Source of the DNA: JAFGDI01 sp963662515
Lineage (GTDB): Bacteria > Planctomycetota > Phycisphaerae > Sedimentisphaerales > SM23-30
DNA: 64,000 nt
Assembly: GCA_963662515.1 (NCBI GenBank)
Contig: OY759675.1
Span: 4,030,001 to 4,094,000 of the forward strand
Direction: 5' to 3'
Shown here piece after piece: positions 1 through 9,978 of the stretch (position 1 is its first letter; every line of letters starts with the position of its first letter). The notes beneath the pieces were generated by a model that searched no databases, was not told the DNA's origin, and saw only the letters and a list, made by a program, of their open reading frames with translations. A program made the translations under genes and the position numbers.

Positions 1-2256
1 TGTTGGGTATAACATACGAATACCTTCACTACCCTGCTCTTTCATATCGCTTTCAGAGACATTACTGTTTTTAACTATTAGCGTAGAATCTATAGTATAG
101 ATACCATAACGACCGCTTCGCATTACCCATGAATTCATAACATTAAGAATAAAGCCGGCTCCGCTGTGATAGATACCGTCAGCAAAGTTTTCCTGAATCT
201 TGCAGCGTTCAATTGAGACATTACCATTAAGTGAATATATACCGTAATACCTACTATCTCTTACTGAACAGTTTTTTAGAGAGAAATCAGCGGTATTGCC
301 AAAAACATTGTATGTGTCAGCAAACTCCACCGCCACGCCATCAAGCAATGAATTATGCCCCATTGTCACGACGGTTTCTGCCAGCACCTCATCAGATATT
401 CTGCCGCTCAACAACGCTTCATAAACCTTAGGATTTCTCGCCGTAAAATTACACCCGCCTGTCGGGAAGCCACCGTAGATTTCCGTTCCTTCGGGCAGAA
501 CAAAGCTGTCGTCTTCCTGCGTTCCGGGGAAGTAGTTTCCACTGGCGATATAGATCGTGAACGGACCGCCGCAGGTGGAGTTCTTTGCCTGATTCAGTGC
601 CTTGCTCAGACCATCGGTCCCATTATAGGCATCAGCCCAACTCATACCGGAATCGCTGCCAGTTGCGTACTGGTCAACGAAGATCGTATCAATTGTCGTC
701 CAGCAACATATCTCCGTATGACGAGTTCTGGCAACTATAATATTTTGGTCTGACACCTCACCTACAAACAATTTGGCAATATTCACCTGTGGCATTCCCG
801 GCTCAGCATTCTCATTTACCAGTAAAGTAAATACCTCACACTCTGACAAGCCCGGCTCAACTGTACCATCTGTATTCGGCGTAAAGATTATAGAATGGGT
901 ATCTGCATCATAACGCGGATCCGGCTGATAGGGTTCCATATTCTCATCTACAGACCACATTCCATCGGGATAAGTAAACCCCTCATCAAGATACAGAACT
1001 ATATTAACATCTTCAAAGGCTGCTCCGGTATCATTCACCGCACAAACCGTTACCGTTACCTCATCAGCAGGAGAACAACAGCTATTTTCCGCAACCTGCT
1101 CAAATGAAAGGTCGAGATAACCCTCGGCACAGGCAAGCTGTGTCGGTTCTGAATGAATCAAAGCATCTCCTACGCCAAGTTCGCCGTAGTTATTAGTTGT
1201 TCCCCAGCCCCAGGCCACACCATTATTATCTACCACTAATTGAAAATCATAATAACCGCCATCAATAGCGGTTATGTTTTCCAGATAACCAGAAGCAGTA
1301 TTCATCTGACCATCGGTTATATGAACTGGCAAACTGCCAATGCTCCATTTCCAGACATGTCCATTATTATCTACAGCTACACCGTAACTACTTCCGGCTG
1401 ATATTTCCTTGATATTTTCCAGATAGCCAGATGCAGTGTTCATCTCTCCATCCGTAACCTTTATCGGTGTACCGCTGGTCCAGTACCAGACATTACCATT
1501 AACATCTAATGCCAATGAATGTCCACAAGTCGCTAACTGAACAATTTCTGGCAAACCAGATACCAGCGTTGCCAGTGAGCCTTTATTTATACCAAATTCC
1601 CAGACATCACCATTATTATCTAAGGCCAGTGAGTGACTTATTCCGGCACACACTTCCTTTATCCCGTTCAAAAACGCTCCGCCAGTCTTGCGAACTTGTA
1701 CCGGCAGTTGCAGATTACCGCCAGGTGAGCCTGTACCACATTGACCGGAGGTATTATTACCCCAGCCATATACAAAGCCATCACCTGTTACAGCAAGCGA
1801 ATGCGTCCCGCTGCGACCGGCAGAAACATAAACGATATCTGCCAGATAACCTAAACCATCTGGTGATTTAACCCGCTGCGGGAAAACTGAATTACCCGCC
1901 GTACCATTGCCAAGCTGACCGGCATTATCCGTACCCCACGCCCACATTCTGCCAAGTTCATCACAAGCAAGTGAGTGATACCACCCGGCATCAAAACTTA
2001 CTACCTCTGTAAGATAGTCTATTCCGTTTTCACCCTTAACCCGCATCGGAGAAACACTGTAACCAGCTACATCATCAGTACCAAGCGTCAGATTGGTATT
2101 GTCACCACAACTCCACAATGAACCATTTTTCATAAGTAATAAAGAATGATACTCTCCGCAGGCAACATCAACGACCTTATAACAATAACCCATAGAAATA
2201 CTGCTCAACAGGACAAGCAATAATATTAATAAACCCGCACTCCTCAAACTAAACAT
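1..2256 (-). CDS. Secreted RCC1-repeat / beta-helix surface protein, C-terminus beyond the window
   Basis: The minus-strand frame is open from an ATG at 2256 to the left edge (752 codons, no stop seen). An ATG four bases upstream hits a stop within four codons, so 2256 is the start; AAGGAG lies 7-8 bases before it. The N-terminus has a hydrophobic signal peptide (about residues 1-24). Residues about 25-370 carry repeats of the type 'AxGxxHSLALxxxGxVWxWG', the RCC1 beta-propeller pattern. A domain-of-unknown-function/CARDB-like beta region follows (about 380-500). Then comes a 'SGMSWADAYNG ... EIYGGF' segment typical of planctomycete right-handed beta-helix surface proteins. The protein is probably exported to the cell surface. 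No catalytic motif is visible. The fold assignment is by motif recognition; function is unknown. Confidence 0.8.
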   Translation of the reverse strand, partial: MFSLRSAGLLILLLVLLSSISMGYCYKVVDVACGEYHSLLLMKNGSLWSCGDNTNLTLGTDDVAGYSVSPMRVKGENGIDYLTEVVSFDAGWYHSLACDELGRMWAWGTDNAGQLGNGTAGNSVFPQRVKSPDGLGYLADIVYVSAGRSGTHSLAVTGDGFVYGWGNNTSGQCGTGSPGGNLQLPVQVRKTGGAFLNGIKEVCAGISHSLALDNNGDVWEFGINKGSLATLVSGLPEIVQLATCGHSLALDVNGNVWYWTSGTPIKVTDGEMNTASGYLENIKEISAGSSYGVAVDNNGHVWKWSIGSLPVHITDGQMNTASGYLENITAIDGGYYDFQLVVDNNGVAWGWGTTNNYGELGVGDALIHSEPTQLACAEGYLDLSFEQVAENSCCSPADEVTVTVCAVNDTGAAFEDVNIVLYLDEGFTYPDGMWSVDENMEPYQPDPRYDADTHSIIFTPNTDGTVEPGLSECEVFTLLVNENAEPGMPQVNIAKLFVGEVSDQNIIVARTRHTEICCWTTIDTIFVDQYATGSDSGMSWADAYNGTDGLSKALNQAKNSTCGGPFTIYIASGNYFPGTQEDDSFVLPEGTEIYGGFPTGGCNFTARNPKVYEALLSGRISDEVLAETVVTMGHNSLLDGVAVEFADTYNVFGNTADFSLKNCSVRDSRYYGIYSLNGNVSIERCKIQENFADGIYHSGAGFILNVMNSWVMRSGRYGIYTIDSTLIVKNSNVSESDMKEQGSEGIRMLYPT

Positions 2257-2613
2257 TCATAATCTCCTTGTACTAAACCGAACCATTATATATCAATCCG
2301 GCACAACACCGGAATGTATCTTACCCAGACAATTTACAGCTTTTCGAAACAGTGTTTACGCCTCCGCGGGAGAAACTTTAGTAACCCGGTCAGCAATATC
2401 TGCCGAAACAAACACTCCGAGCAAAAAATGAATTTGTCCAAAAGCTATATCTTCCACAAACTTAAAAGATTATACAAATGCCATAAACAATCGCCCACAA
2501 GAAAAAACTTATTTTGTAAAACAAACGCCTATCACCCGGCATAACAGACCCCAATTAACCCACCGCGCATAAAAAAACAGAGGGAACTAAGGCACTATGC
2601 CGTTGCGCTCTCT

Positions 2614-2737
2614 GGAGGTTCGCTACAAACCCTGTTGAATCACTCAAGCATAGCACCCTCAGCAACCTCTGTGTTTAAACAGGGTTTCTGAGAGTGCCGT
2701 AACTCGATGCTTCAACATAACTGGAGTAGCGATTTCC
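2614..2737. repeat. Imperfect long foldback element in a 600-bp intergenic gap
   Basis: The gap 2257-2858 holds no convincing gene. Inside it, GGAGGTTCGCTAC (2614-2626) is mirrored by GTAGCGATTTCC (2726-2737), with nested pairs AAACCCTGTT / AACAGGGTTT and AAGCAT / ATGCTT. Aligning one arm with the reverse complement of the other gives partial matches along roughly 50-60 bases. It could be a decayed MITE or a structured 5' leader of the gene starting at 2256; the latter is less likely because no promoter is evident. Confidence 0.4.
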
Positions 2738-2858
2738 AAAGAAACATCCAAAAACGGTACAATCATTAAATTGTCAGACTTTATTATGGGAACTTCTCAG
2801 TCCGGTTTCAAGGAAAAAATAAAATTCCTTCCCTTTCACCAGCTTCTCATTACCGCAT

Positions 2859-5800
2859 TTATTTTTCCGCCAGCCATTCTTCGGCCATTACCTTGAGGTC
2901 TTCTATATCGGTATAGCAATCACAGGTCAGGTCGCTGACGCTATTGCTTGTCAGCCAGTCACCTGCCAGACGGGACAGGTCTGAGAGGTTTACCACACCA
3001 TCATCATTAAAATCACTCACCAGCACCTGCTGCTCATATATCTGACCTATCTCAGCAGCACTCAGCGACCGGCCATAAATCCTTACTTCATCGACCTGCC
3101 CGGCATACCAGGCTGCGGCATGAATGTTTAAACCTGACCTCAAATTATTTGCCATTGAGGTATTCACCGCACAGGCAATATAAGTACTCACAGATTCTCT
3201 CTGGCCGTCAACATAGATCACCGCCTCACTGATATCGGGCGAGCCATCATTCTCCAGTGTTACCGCTACATGATGCCAGCGGCCATCAGCCAGATTGGTC
3301 ACCCCGTTTATATTACCGCCATAAGCGCCGATCCTTACTGTACCATTATCATTGAGCATCATAAGCCAGAGCGAACTGGTCACCGGCGTTCCCCAGTGCA
3401 TTATCTGGAAGCCCGGCGAATCAGTCCTGATCCACGCCATACTCGTCCGACTCGAATTGCCAGTTATGCCCTTAAAACCATAAGCCTCTACATAGTCATC
3501 AACACCATCATAGTTCAGACCGCCGCACAACTTGCCTGATGTCCATATCGATGCATCAGCATTTACCAGCGTTCCATTATAGCCATTACCACTAACATCA
3601 TTTACTACCATACCGCCAGCCTCATTACACTGCCAGTGCAATACCGGCTGTGAAGGATCACGGCTCGCAGCCAGCGACCTGCTCGCTGATCCACGACCAT
3701 ACATCGCAGCAACCTCACTACCCGTCAATTGACGCGACCAGATAGAAAACTCGTCCATACGACCTTTATAATACGCATCAGACCAGTTACTTCTGCCTAT
3801 ATAATTACTGGTGCGATTGATCACCGGCGGCACTATTGTTGTACCCTTACCTATCCGCACTCCATTTTTATATAGCTGAGCATAACCTGCCGCATTCAAT
3901 GTCACTGTGAACATCTGCCACTGATTCAGAGTTATCGCATTAGAAATTGATATCTGACCGCCGCTGCTGCTGCCATTAAACACCTCAAAGCTCAACGCAT
4001 TGGATGTGCCATTTCTCGCCAATACAATACTATTATTCGCCGCACCATTACCCAGATCTATAAACCTGGACCAGTTTCCCGTCGAGGTCGGATACGCCCA
4101 GACCGATACGCTCAGACCGCCGCTGAGGTCATCAAAACCATCGGGCAATTTCACATAGTCATTTGTCCCATCAAAACTCAGGGCCTGACCTACCTTACCC
4201 ACTGCACCTTTGGTCGGACCATACATCGTTCCGCTCAATATTGGCGACTTAGATGAATCGATCAATGTACTGCCGCTGAAATAGCCATTATCCATATTAT
4301 AATAAGCCAGCAGACCATCTTCTGACAATGTCGTTGTACTAAAACTCCATACCGTACCTTTGGCTGTCACAATACCGCTTACATATTCATCTATACGCCA
4401 ATAATAAGTTGTAGCAGGCAACAACTCCGGCACATAACTCGCAGCCGACTGACGACCTTTATACTCCGACGATCCAATTGTAGCATTCGCTACCGCCGCC
4501 GCATCTGTACCAAAATAAACATCATGACCTACCGCCAGAGTTCCAGGCACCCAGCTCAAAGTCTTATTCTCAACTGTATCCAGTGCCCCATCAGCAGGCG
4601 ATGGATTCACCGCCTGACCGCCCGCCAGATACAACTGCTGCACCTGCTCTGCACTCAAGGCATAATTATATATCTGTACATCGTCCATCTTGCCCTTGTA
4701 ATAGGCATCCAGCCAGTTACTCTTACCTATATAATTATTCACTCTGCTTATCTTTGTCGGAACCGCTGTTTTGCCCATTGCTTTCGGCTCACCATTTTTA
4801 TATATCACTACATTGCCTTCAGCGTCCATCGTGGCTGTAAACATCTGCCACTGATTCAGCGATATTACTCCCTCAGCAATTACCTGACCTCCACTATTAG
4901 TACGGTCATAACCTTCAAACACCAGATTGGTTGTCGTTCCCCGACGGGCAAAAACAATATTGCTATTATATTCACCATTGCCAAAATCAATGAACCGGGC
5001 CCAGTTCTGTACCGCCGTTGGATACGCCCAGAGCGTAACGGTCATACCTGACCGAAAATCAGCAAAGCCATCGGGCAGATCTACATAGTCATCAACACCA
5101 TCAAAATTCAAACCACCGCTGATCTTACCTGTAGTTGCATTGCTCGCAAAGGTCATACCCGTAAGTGTACCATTATTGCCAAAACCACTGGCATCAACCG
5201 CCGTCGCCCCGGCTGTCTCATCAAACTTCCAATAACTCCTTCTCTCTCGGGCATAATAACTGTAACGAGTACTGCCACCCACCGTACCGGCCATCTTCCA
5301 GTATGATCGAGCTACTGAAGCTGTATCGATCAGACCGTTACTATATGTCCCGCTTATATTACTCCATACCTCAGGATACAAACCACTGGCACCATCAAGA
5401 CAGTTCACATATATATATTCCAGATAGGTTGCCGCCACATCCAGCCAGTGACTATTGCCATCTACCTCATAAAGCTCTACATAAGCATTGGTCATGTCGT
5501 GGCCGCCCCACTTGCCATGCTGCGTCAATACACCATCATTATTAATAAATTGAGCCTCCATTGAGGAAGCCATCATCTGAGCTTCTTTCAGATAATTCTC
5601 CTCACCGGTTATTATATAAAGCTGTGTTGCCGCCTGTGTCATAACCGCCGTCTGATAACCCAGGGGACCCTGATCGGTCTCATGATACACCCAGTTGGCA
5701 GATTTCAGATCCGAACTCTTCAGCCAGTTATACAACCGCTGGGCATCGGTCAGATATTTCTGAACATCCGTAAACTGATACGCCAGCAGATTCGCTAAAA

Positions 5801-6368
5801 TCGTCGGGGCGGTGGCACATACTGATGCACCGGTTGTATTACTCTCATGCCACCTTATACCGCCATTGGGCGTGCCAGTCGGACCATTCTCGCCGCTCAT
5901 ACAAAATATCAGTATCTCTCGGGCCCAGTCCAGATAGCTCTGCGTACCTGTCAGCTCATAGAGCTCCAGATATGCCAGTGCGATCCAGGCATTATCATCA
6001 TAATACCGGTCCCCGCATCCATTATAACTGGCATCAAATCCATAATAACCATTATAATAACAACGATAGCGAGAGCGCATCTCCTGCGCCTGCTTAGTGG
6101 CCCTGCTCAGATACGCAGGGTCTGTCTCCGCCGCTGCTACATTTGCACCCAGCATTATACCCTGACCCCAGGCAAACTCCGGCCAGCCATCCGTCGGGGT
6201 TTTACTATATAATCCATCACTTCGGGCAAAGCTGCTTTGCAATTGAGCCATCACCTCGCCGCCCCATCTCTCAAAATCTACTCCCGTTATTATATCAGCA
6301 TTCACAACCTGAAACGATAATGTCACCATCGAAACCAACATCAGCCACAAATAGCGGGTAAAACTCAT
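2859..6368 (-). CDS. Secreted GH76-like glycoside hydrolase with three LamG domains and a C-terminal dockerin-like module
   Basis: A 1169-residue protein with a signal peptide (about 1-24). Residues about 28-360 form an alpha/alpha-barrel-like catalytic domain; YYDDNAW at 122-128 contains the paired aspartates (124-125) characteristic of GH76 endo-alpha-1,6-mannanases. Three LamG/concanavalin-like domains follow at about 378-582, 683-895 and 905-1105, each with a 'DGVDDYV' or 'DGTNDYV' start. A fibronectin-III-like linker lies at about 590-680 (ATTYYWRIDEY). The last 60 residues hold a dockerin-like EF-hand pair (DFNDDGVVNLSDL ... DCYTDIEDL). AAAGGA precedes the ATG. It probably degrades mannan-type polysaccharide outside the cell. 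The GH76 call is good but from motifs only. Another alpha/alpha-barrel family such as GH88/105 is less likely given the DD motif. Confidence 0.8.
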   Translation of the reverse strand: MSFTRYLWLMLVSMVTLSFQVVNADIITGVDFERWGGEVMAQLQSSFARSDGLYSKTPTDGWPEFAWGQGIMLGANVAAAETDPAYLSRATKQAQEMRSRYRCYYNGYYGFDASYNGCGDRYYDDNAWIALAYLELYELTGTQSYLDWAREILIFCMSGENGPTGTPNGGIRWHESNTTGASVCATAPTILANLLAYQFTDVQKYLTDAQRLYNWLKSSDLKSANWVYHETDQGPLGYQTAVMTQAATQLYIITGEENYLKEAQMMASSMEAQFINNDGVLTQHGKWGGHDMTNAYVELYEVDGNSHWLDVAATYLEYIYVNCLDGASGLYPEVWSNISGTYSNGLIDTASVARSYWKMAGTVGGSTRYSYYARERRSYWKFDETAGATAVDASGFGNNGTLTGMTFASNATTGKISGGLNFDGVDDYVDLPDGFADFRSGMTVTLWAYPTAVQNWARFIDFGNGEYNSNIVFARRGTTTNLVFEGYDRTNSGGQVIAEGVISLNQWQMFTATMDAEGNVVIYKNGEPKAMGKTAVPTKISRVNNYIGKSNWLDAYYKGKMDDVQIYNYALSAEQVQQLYLAGGQAVNPSPADGALDTVENKTLSWVPGTLAVGHDVYFGTDAAAVANATIGSSEYKGRQSAASYVPELLPATTYYWRIDEYVSGIVTAKGTVWSFSTTTLSEDGLLAYYNMDNGYFSGSTLIDSSKSPILSGTMYGPTKGAVGKVGQALSFDGTNDYVKLPDGFDDLSGGLSVSVWAYPTSTGNWSRFIDLGNGAANNSIVLARNGTSNALSFEVFNGSSSGGQISISNAITLNQWQMFTVTLNAAGYAQLYKNGVRIGKGTTIVPPVINRTSNYIGRSNWSDAYYKGRMDEFSIWSRQLTGSEVAAMYGRGSASRSLAASRDPSQPVLHWQCNEAGGMVVNDVSGNGYNGTLVNADASIWTSGKLCGGLNYDGVDDYVEAYGFKGITGNSSRTSMAWIRTDSPGFQIMHWGTPVTSSLWLMMLNDNGTVRIGAYGGNINGVTNLADGRWHHVAVTLENDGSPDISEAVIYVDGQRESVSTYIACAVNTSMANNLRSGLNIHAAAWYAGQVDEVRIYGRSLSAAEIGQIYEQQVLVSDFNDDGVVNLSDLSRLAGDWLTSNSVSDLTCDCYTDIEDLKVMAEEWLAEK

Positions 6369-6721
6369 GATCCTTTGCCTTTCCTGGGGTTATAGCAGAA
6401 AAATCGCAAATCTGACAAGCACAGACGCCGCTCCACAGCATCTCTCTTGCAAGTTTTTTACTCTGCTATCAAATATTGTAGCGAACACTCAATCAATGTG
6501 TCTGGCCGGATCGCACCAGATAAACCACTGGCAAAAAAACAACTTATACGCAAAAAGGCAAAACACAATTCTCCTGAGCTTCTATTCACTCTCAATTCTA
6601 CGAAAAACGCCATAGCCCAGTCAAGCCATTTCGCTCATTTCACAATATTTGACAATAACCAACACACTCTTCATTCCAGAAAATTTTACATCCCGGCGTA
6701 AGATCTGCCACTGCTAAGCAG
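6369..6721. other. Intergenic gap, nothing recognised
   Basis: These 353 bases separate two minus-strand genes. Short open frames are present, but none shows a ribosome binding site plus protein-like composition. I see no strong hairpin followed by a T-run and no repeat shared with other gaps. Confidence 0.5.
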
Positions 6722-7348
6722 TCAACCGCTTATCGCTGCAACATTCTCTTGCTTTTTCCTGGCCAGATACAGACACTCTACCGCTCCGATCAGCATTATC
6801 GTATAACCAAGAAACTCCAGAACTTCCTCTATAAACCGACCTACATTTCGATGATGCATCTCCTGCAGCATCGCCTGCCACAAATTCTGCTGACCTATTA
6901 TCCTCGCCCACGCAAAAACGAAGAAAAAACCCAATATAAAACAGATAAACGGCTGTGTTCTCGTAAACAATGAAAACTCTCGACCTATTACACCTGATTT
7001 CTTTATTATCTTATACACCAGATATACAAAGGTCACTCCAACTAACAACTGCCAGACGCCATCAAACACATAAGTATCTAATACATAATCATTCTCACGA
7101 ATGAAGGCAACTACAGGAAACAGCGATAAGACCTTGTAAAAACTACCAAAATGCTCACTGTGTTTACCCGCACAATACAATACAAACGCCGTCAGGGCCA
7201 GGCATATTACCTGACATATCTCTACCACCCCATTTTCCAGTAAAAACTTATTTACTCCCATCGTCTGGATCGCTATTGAAGAAGCAGCTACTTGCAAAGT
7301 CAGCAATAAAAAGTACAAACTGTACCTGGTGAGACTATTCATATCCAT
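6722..7348 (-). CDS. Multi-pass inner-membrane protein of unknown function
   Basis: A 208-residue protein with five or six hydrophobic segments (about 10-30, 40-62, 70-85, 95-115, 128-150, 178-198). Short conserved-looking polar motifs include FIRENDYVLD in the middle and RFIEEVLEFLGY before the last membrane helix. There is no signal peptidase site and no transporter or enzyme signature that I recognise. Two in-frame ATGs occur (7348 and 7342); neither has a strong Shine-Dalgarno sequence. It stands alone, with about 330 bases separating it from the next gene. The charged residues inside membrane-flanking motifs suggest a conserved family rather than a spurious frame. Confidence 0.6.
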   Translation of the reverse strand: MDMNSLTRYSLYFLLLTLQVAASSIAIQTMGVNKFLLENGVVEICQVICLALTAFVLYCAGKHSEHFGSFYKVLSLFPVVAFIRENDYVLDTYVFDGVWQLLVGVTFVYLVYKIIKKSGVIGREFSLFTRTQPFICFILGFFFVFAWARIIGQQNLWQAMLQEMHHRNVGRFIEEVLEFLGYTIMLIGAVECLYLARKKQENVAAISG

Positions 7349-7639
7349 TCCACTATCTAAATTTTACTTTTAGCGACAAAGCTTTGCTTTTATTCATAAA
7401 ACAGGAAGCTAACTTCGGTAAAATGACAAAAAAAACAGCTTACATATAATATCGGCGTTAAATTCTACCCATTATTACCGATCTCGCAATAACATTTTTG
7501 TCACACCAAATGGATTATTGAATGAATTCTCATCTTTCACAAACACTCTTATACGACTCACACCCAATTCAGTAAATCCAGCCAAGCCCCACCCGCCAGG
7601 AGTCAGGGCCACCATCTCCCTCACAATACCAGCCAAATC

Positions 7640-7682
7640 TACTCAGTCGCCACGGCAAGACCCGCCCGTCCGGCGTAAGGAC
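7640..7682. repeat. Solitary copy of the hairpin part of the 126-bp tandem repeat
   Basis: The stretch CAGTCGCCACGGCAAGACCC followed by GCCCGTCCGGCGTAAGGACC closely matches the beginning of each unit in the tandem array at 14.65-15.35 kb. It can fold through CCGTCCGG. It lies immediately after the stop codon of the 57-residue minus-strand gene, just as the last array unit lies at the 3' end of the diguanylate cyclase gene. No T-run follows, so it is not a standard terminator. Confidence 0.65.
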
Positions 7683-7683
7683 C

Positions 7684-7857
7684 TCAGTTCTCTTCCTTCA
7701 CCATCTCCTGCTCATGTCTGGCCCAGTTTATATCTTCTTTTTCTACTACGGCATCTCCTTTATTCCAGTTAATCACTCCGTAAACCACACACAATAAAGC
7801 AGTTAGCGGACATAGTATATAGCAGATCGCTATCCATTTATCTTCAAATCCTAACAT
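7684..7857 (-). CDS. Symporter small accessory protein (57 aa), orphan
   Basis: The minus strand encodes 57 residues starting MLGFEDKWIAICYILC and ending in a charged tail rich in Glu and Lys. One membrane helix (about residues 8-30) is followed by an INWNKGD motif. AGGTG sits 5 bases before the ATG. This layout (MLG-x-E/D-D-x-W start, one helix, NWN-x-G-D) is the pattern of the small accessory proteins normally encoded directly beside sodium:solute symporters (SSS family). No symporter gene is next to it here. The downstream side is a repeat and then the unrelated membrane gene ending at 6722, and the upstream neighbour is divergent. Either the transporter was lost or the protein acts on a symporter encoded elsewhere. 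Confidence 0.75.
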   Translation of the reverse strand: MLGFEDKWIAICYILCPLTALLCVVYGVINWNKGDAVVEKEDINWARHEQEMVKEEN

Positions 7858-7998
7858 AATTCACCTCGTTTTTCAGATCGAATATGATATAAAAACCTAC
7901 GACTCGCCGATTGTATATCTAAATTTATCCTTTTTCCAGTTTAAATATACCATAAACCATTGATTTATAAATACCTGGCATTTATCATATTCTTTCCG

Positions 7999-9954
7999 AT
8001 GCAAAATCATAACCAAACAACTGAATTAGACACACCTTACACCAGGAACATTGCCGCCTTATGGCACAGTTCACCCAGGCTCGCACAACAGATCGACAAT
8101 GTGCCGGACGAACTACTCATAAATTGCCAGAACACTCGCAACGGGCAATACACCTGCCAGTTACCTGCCGCCAATGGCAATAAGCTCTATCTCCACAGCC
8201 GGTATGACCCCGAAAAAGAAGCTGAGATCTGGGCTCAGGGCACGATGGAAATGTCTGAAAAACAGCAGCAGAACAATGATGGACGCATGCCCATGTGCTA
8301 TGTTGTCTGCGGCTTTGGACTGGGATACCATGTTATGGCCCTCAGAAAAAAACTGCTCGGCGACACCATTATCATTGTCATCGAAAAAAACCTCGCTCTG
8401 CTGAGAACAGCTCTGGCTCTACATGATATGTCTGATATGCTCAGAGATAACAAGATCGTTTTCCTTACACGCAGCGACCGCGAAGAAATTTTCAAAAGGC
8501 TCGGCGATATCAGCGTACTTCTCACCATGGGCATCGTTTTCACCAAGAGCCTGCATAATATCGACAACAACTTCCACACCGAAGTCATCAGGGCCATAAA
8601 TGAATTCGTCAGCTATCTTCGCTCACATACTATCAGTATGCTGGCAAATAGCATTACCACCTGCACCAATATTGCCAATAACCTCGGTGCTTATGTCCAA
8701 TGCGGACCGGTCAATGCTTTGCGTAATCGCTTCAAACAATACCCGGCTATTATTGTCTCGGCCGGACCATCTCTTCAGAAAAACATAGACTACATAAAAG
8801 AAATTCGTGACAAGGTAATCGTCATCGCCGTCCAGACAACACTAAGACCTTTACTGGCCAAAGGCATTAAACCCGACTTCGTTACCTCACTCGACTATCA
8901 CCAGGTCAGTAAACGATTCTACGATGGCCTGCAAGATCAGCTCGCCGATATTCACCTTATCGCTGAACCAAAAGTAAGCTGGCATGTTATCGACACTTAC
9001 CTTGGCCATGGCCCCATCTCCATTTTAGGAAACGAGTTCGCCAACCTGCTTCTCTGCGACGAACCCGTCCTCCACGACAATATACCCGCCGGCGCCACTG
9101 TTGCCCACCTCGCCTTTTATCTCGCACAATACATGGGCAATGACCCGATCATACTTATCGGTCAGGACCTGGGTTATACCAACAATGTCTATTACAGCCC
9201 CGGCAATGCCGTTCACGATATCTGGGCTCCTGAACTCAACCGCTTCTACTCTCTCGAAATGAAAGAATGGGAAAGAATACTCCGCAGCAGAAATATGCTC
9301 CGCAAAACCTGCGATACTAATGGAACTCCTATATACACCGATGAACAAATGTTCACCTATCTACAGCAGTTCGAAAAAGACTTCGCACAATCTGCCGCTC
9401 GCGTCATTGATGCCACCGAAGGAGGTGTACGCAAACAGTTCACCGAGGCCATGCCCCTGAAACAAGCCGCCGATCTCTTCTGCACTAAAAAAATCGACCA
9501 GAGCAAATTCGATTATCGTGATGAGCTTAACTCCTCTGATCCTCACGCCGCCCAAACGGCTCTCGATCAGCTCCATAAGAGAAAAACTGAGATCGAAGAA
9601 CTCGCCGACATCTCCGACAGAACTGTCAAACTGGTTAATACCATGCTCGACAATATCGATGACCAGAACTTCGTCAACAAACAGATGATCGCACTGGACG
9701 AACTGAGAACTATGGTCAGACACAGAGAAAAAACTTATGCCCTGGTCAAAATGGTCAGCCAGATGGCCGAATACTACCGATTCAAAGCCGACCGCATACT
9801 CGAAGCCAAAGGAACTACCGGCATCGACCGACAAAAATACCAGCTCCAAAGAGATATCGGCTATGTCTCTGAGATTAAAAAAGGATGCAATACCGCCATT
9901 GACATCATAACCAATGCCATTGACCGCCTGCAAAAAACTACAGACCAGACTTAG
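7999..9954 (+). CDS. Motility-associated factor (Maf/DUF115) glycosyltransferase family protein
   Basis: A 651-residue cytoplasmic protein. The central DUF115 domain begins around residue 245 with AIIVSAGPSL and continues with 'KPDFVTSLDYH' and 'ILIGQDLGYT', the signature of the Maf/MptE-like family. These proteins transfer pseudaminic or legionaminic-type sugars to flagellin. The C-terminal third is helical, with many Asp, Glu and Lys residues. I chose the ATG at 7999 because the upstream in-frame TTG at 7960 would add a hydrophobic stretch untypical of the family. Neither start has a good Shine-Dalgarno sequence. The next gene on the same strand is CheV, which fits a role in motility. Flagellar genes are not in the window, so flagellin as the target is inferred from the family. 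Confidence 0.8.
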   Translation: MQNHNQTTELDTPYTRNIAALWHSSPRLAQQIDNVPDELLINCQNTRNGQYTCQLPAANGNKLYLHSRYDPEKEAEIWAQGTMEMSEKQQQNNDGRMPMCYVVCGFGLGYHVMALRKKLLGDTIIIVIEKNLALLRTALALHDMSDMLRDNKIVFLTRSDREEIFKRLGDISVLLTMGIVFTKSLHNIDNNFHTEVIRAINEFVSYLRSHTISMLANSITTCTNIANNLGAYVQCGPVNALRNRFKQYPAIIVSAGPSLQKNIDYIKEIRDKVIVIAVQTTLRPLLAKGIKPDFVTSLDYHQVSKRFYDGLQDQLADIHLIAEPKVSWHVIDTYLGHGPISILGNEFANLLLCDEPVLHDNIPAGATVAHLAFYLAQYMGNDPIILIGQDLGYTNNVYYSPGNAVHDIWAPELNRFYSLEMKEWERILRSRNMLRKTCDTNGTPIYTDEQMFTYLQQFEKDFAQSAARVIDATEGGVRKQFTEAMPLKQAADLFCTKKIDQSKFDYRDELNSSDPHAAQTALDQLHKRKTEIEELADISDRTVKLVNTMLDNIDDQNFVNKQMIALDELRTMVRHREKTYALVKMVSQMAEYYRFKADRILEAKGTTGIDRQKYQLQRDIGYVSEIKKGCNTAIDIITNAIDRLQKTTDQT

Positions 9955-9978
9955 AACAACTTACCTCCAACGATCTTT

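Noticed and set aside
2314..2544. A 76-codon + strand frame in the left intergenic gap
   Set aside because: Cys/Lys/Asn-rich, no ribosome binding site, no family resemblance.
4524..5051. A 175-codon + strand frame inside the GH76-like gene
   Set aside because: Antisense shadow of a well-supported minus-strand gene.
7429..7452. A + strand promoter (ATGACA ... TATAAT)
   Set aside because: The nearest + strand gene starts about 550 bases away across an opposite-strand gene; likely chance in AT-rich DNA.
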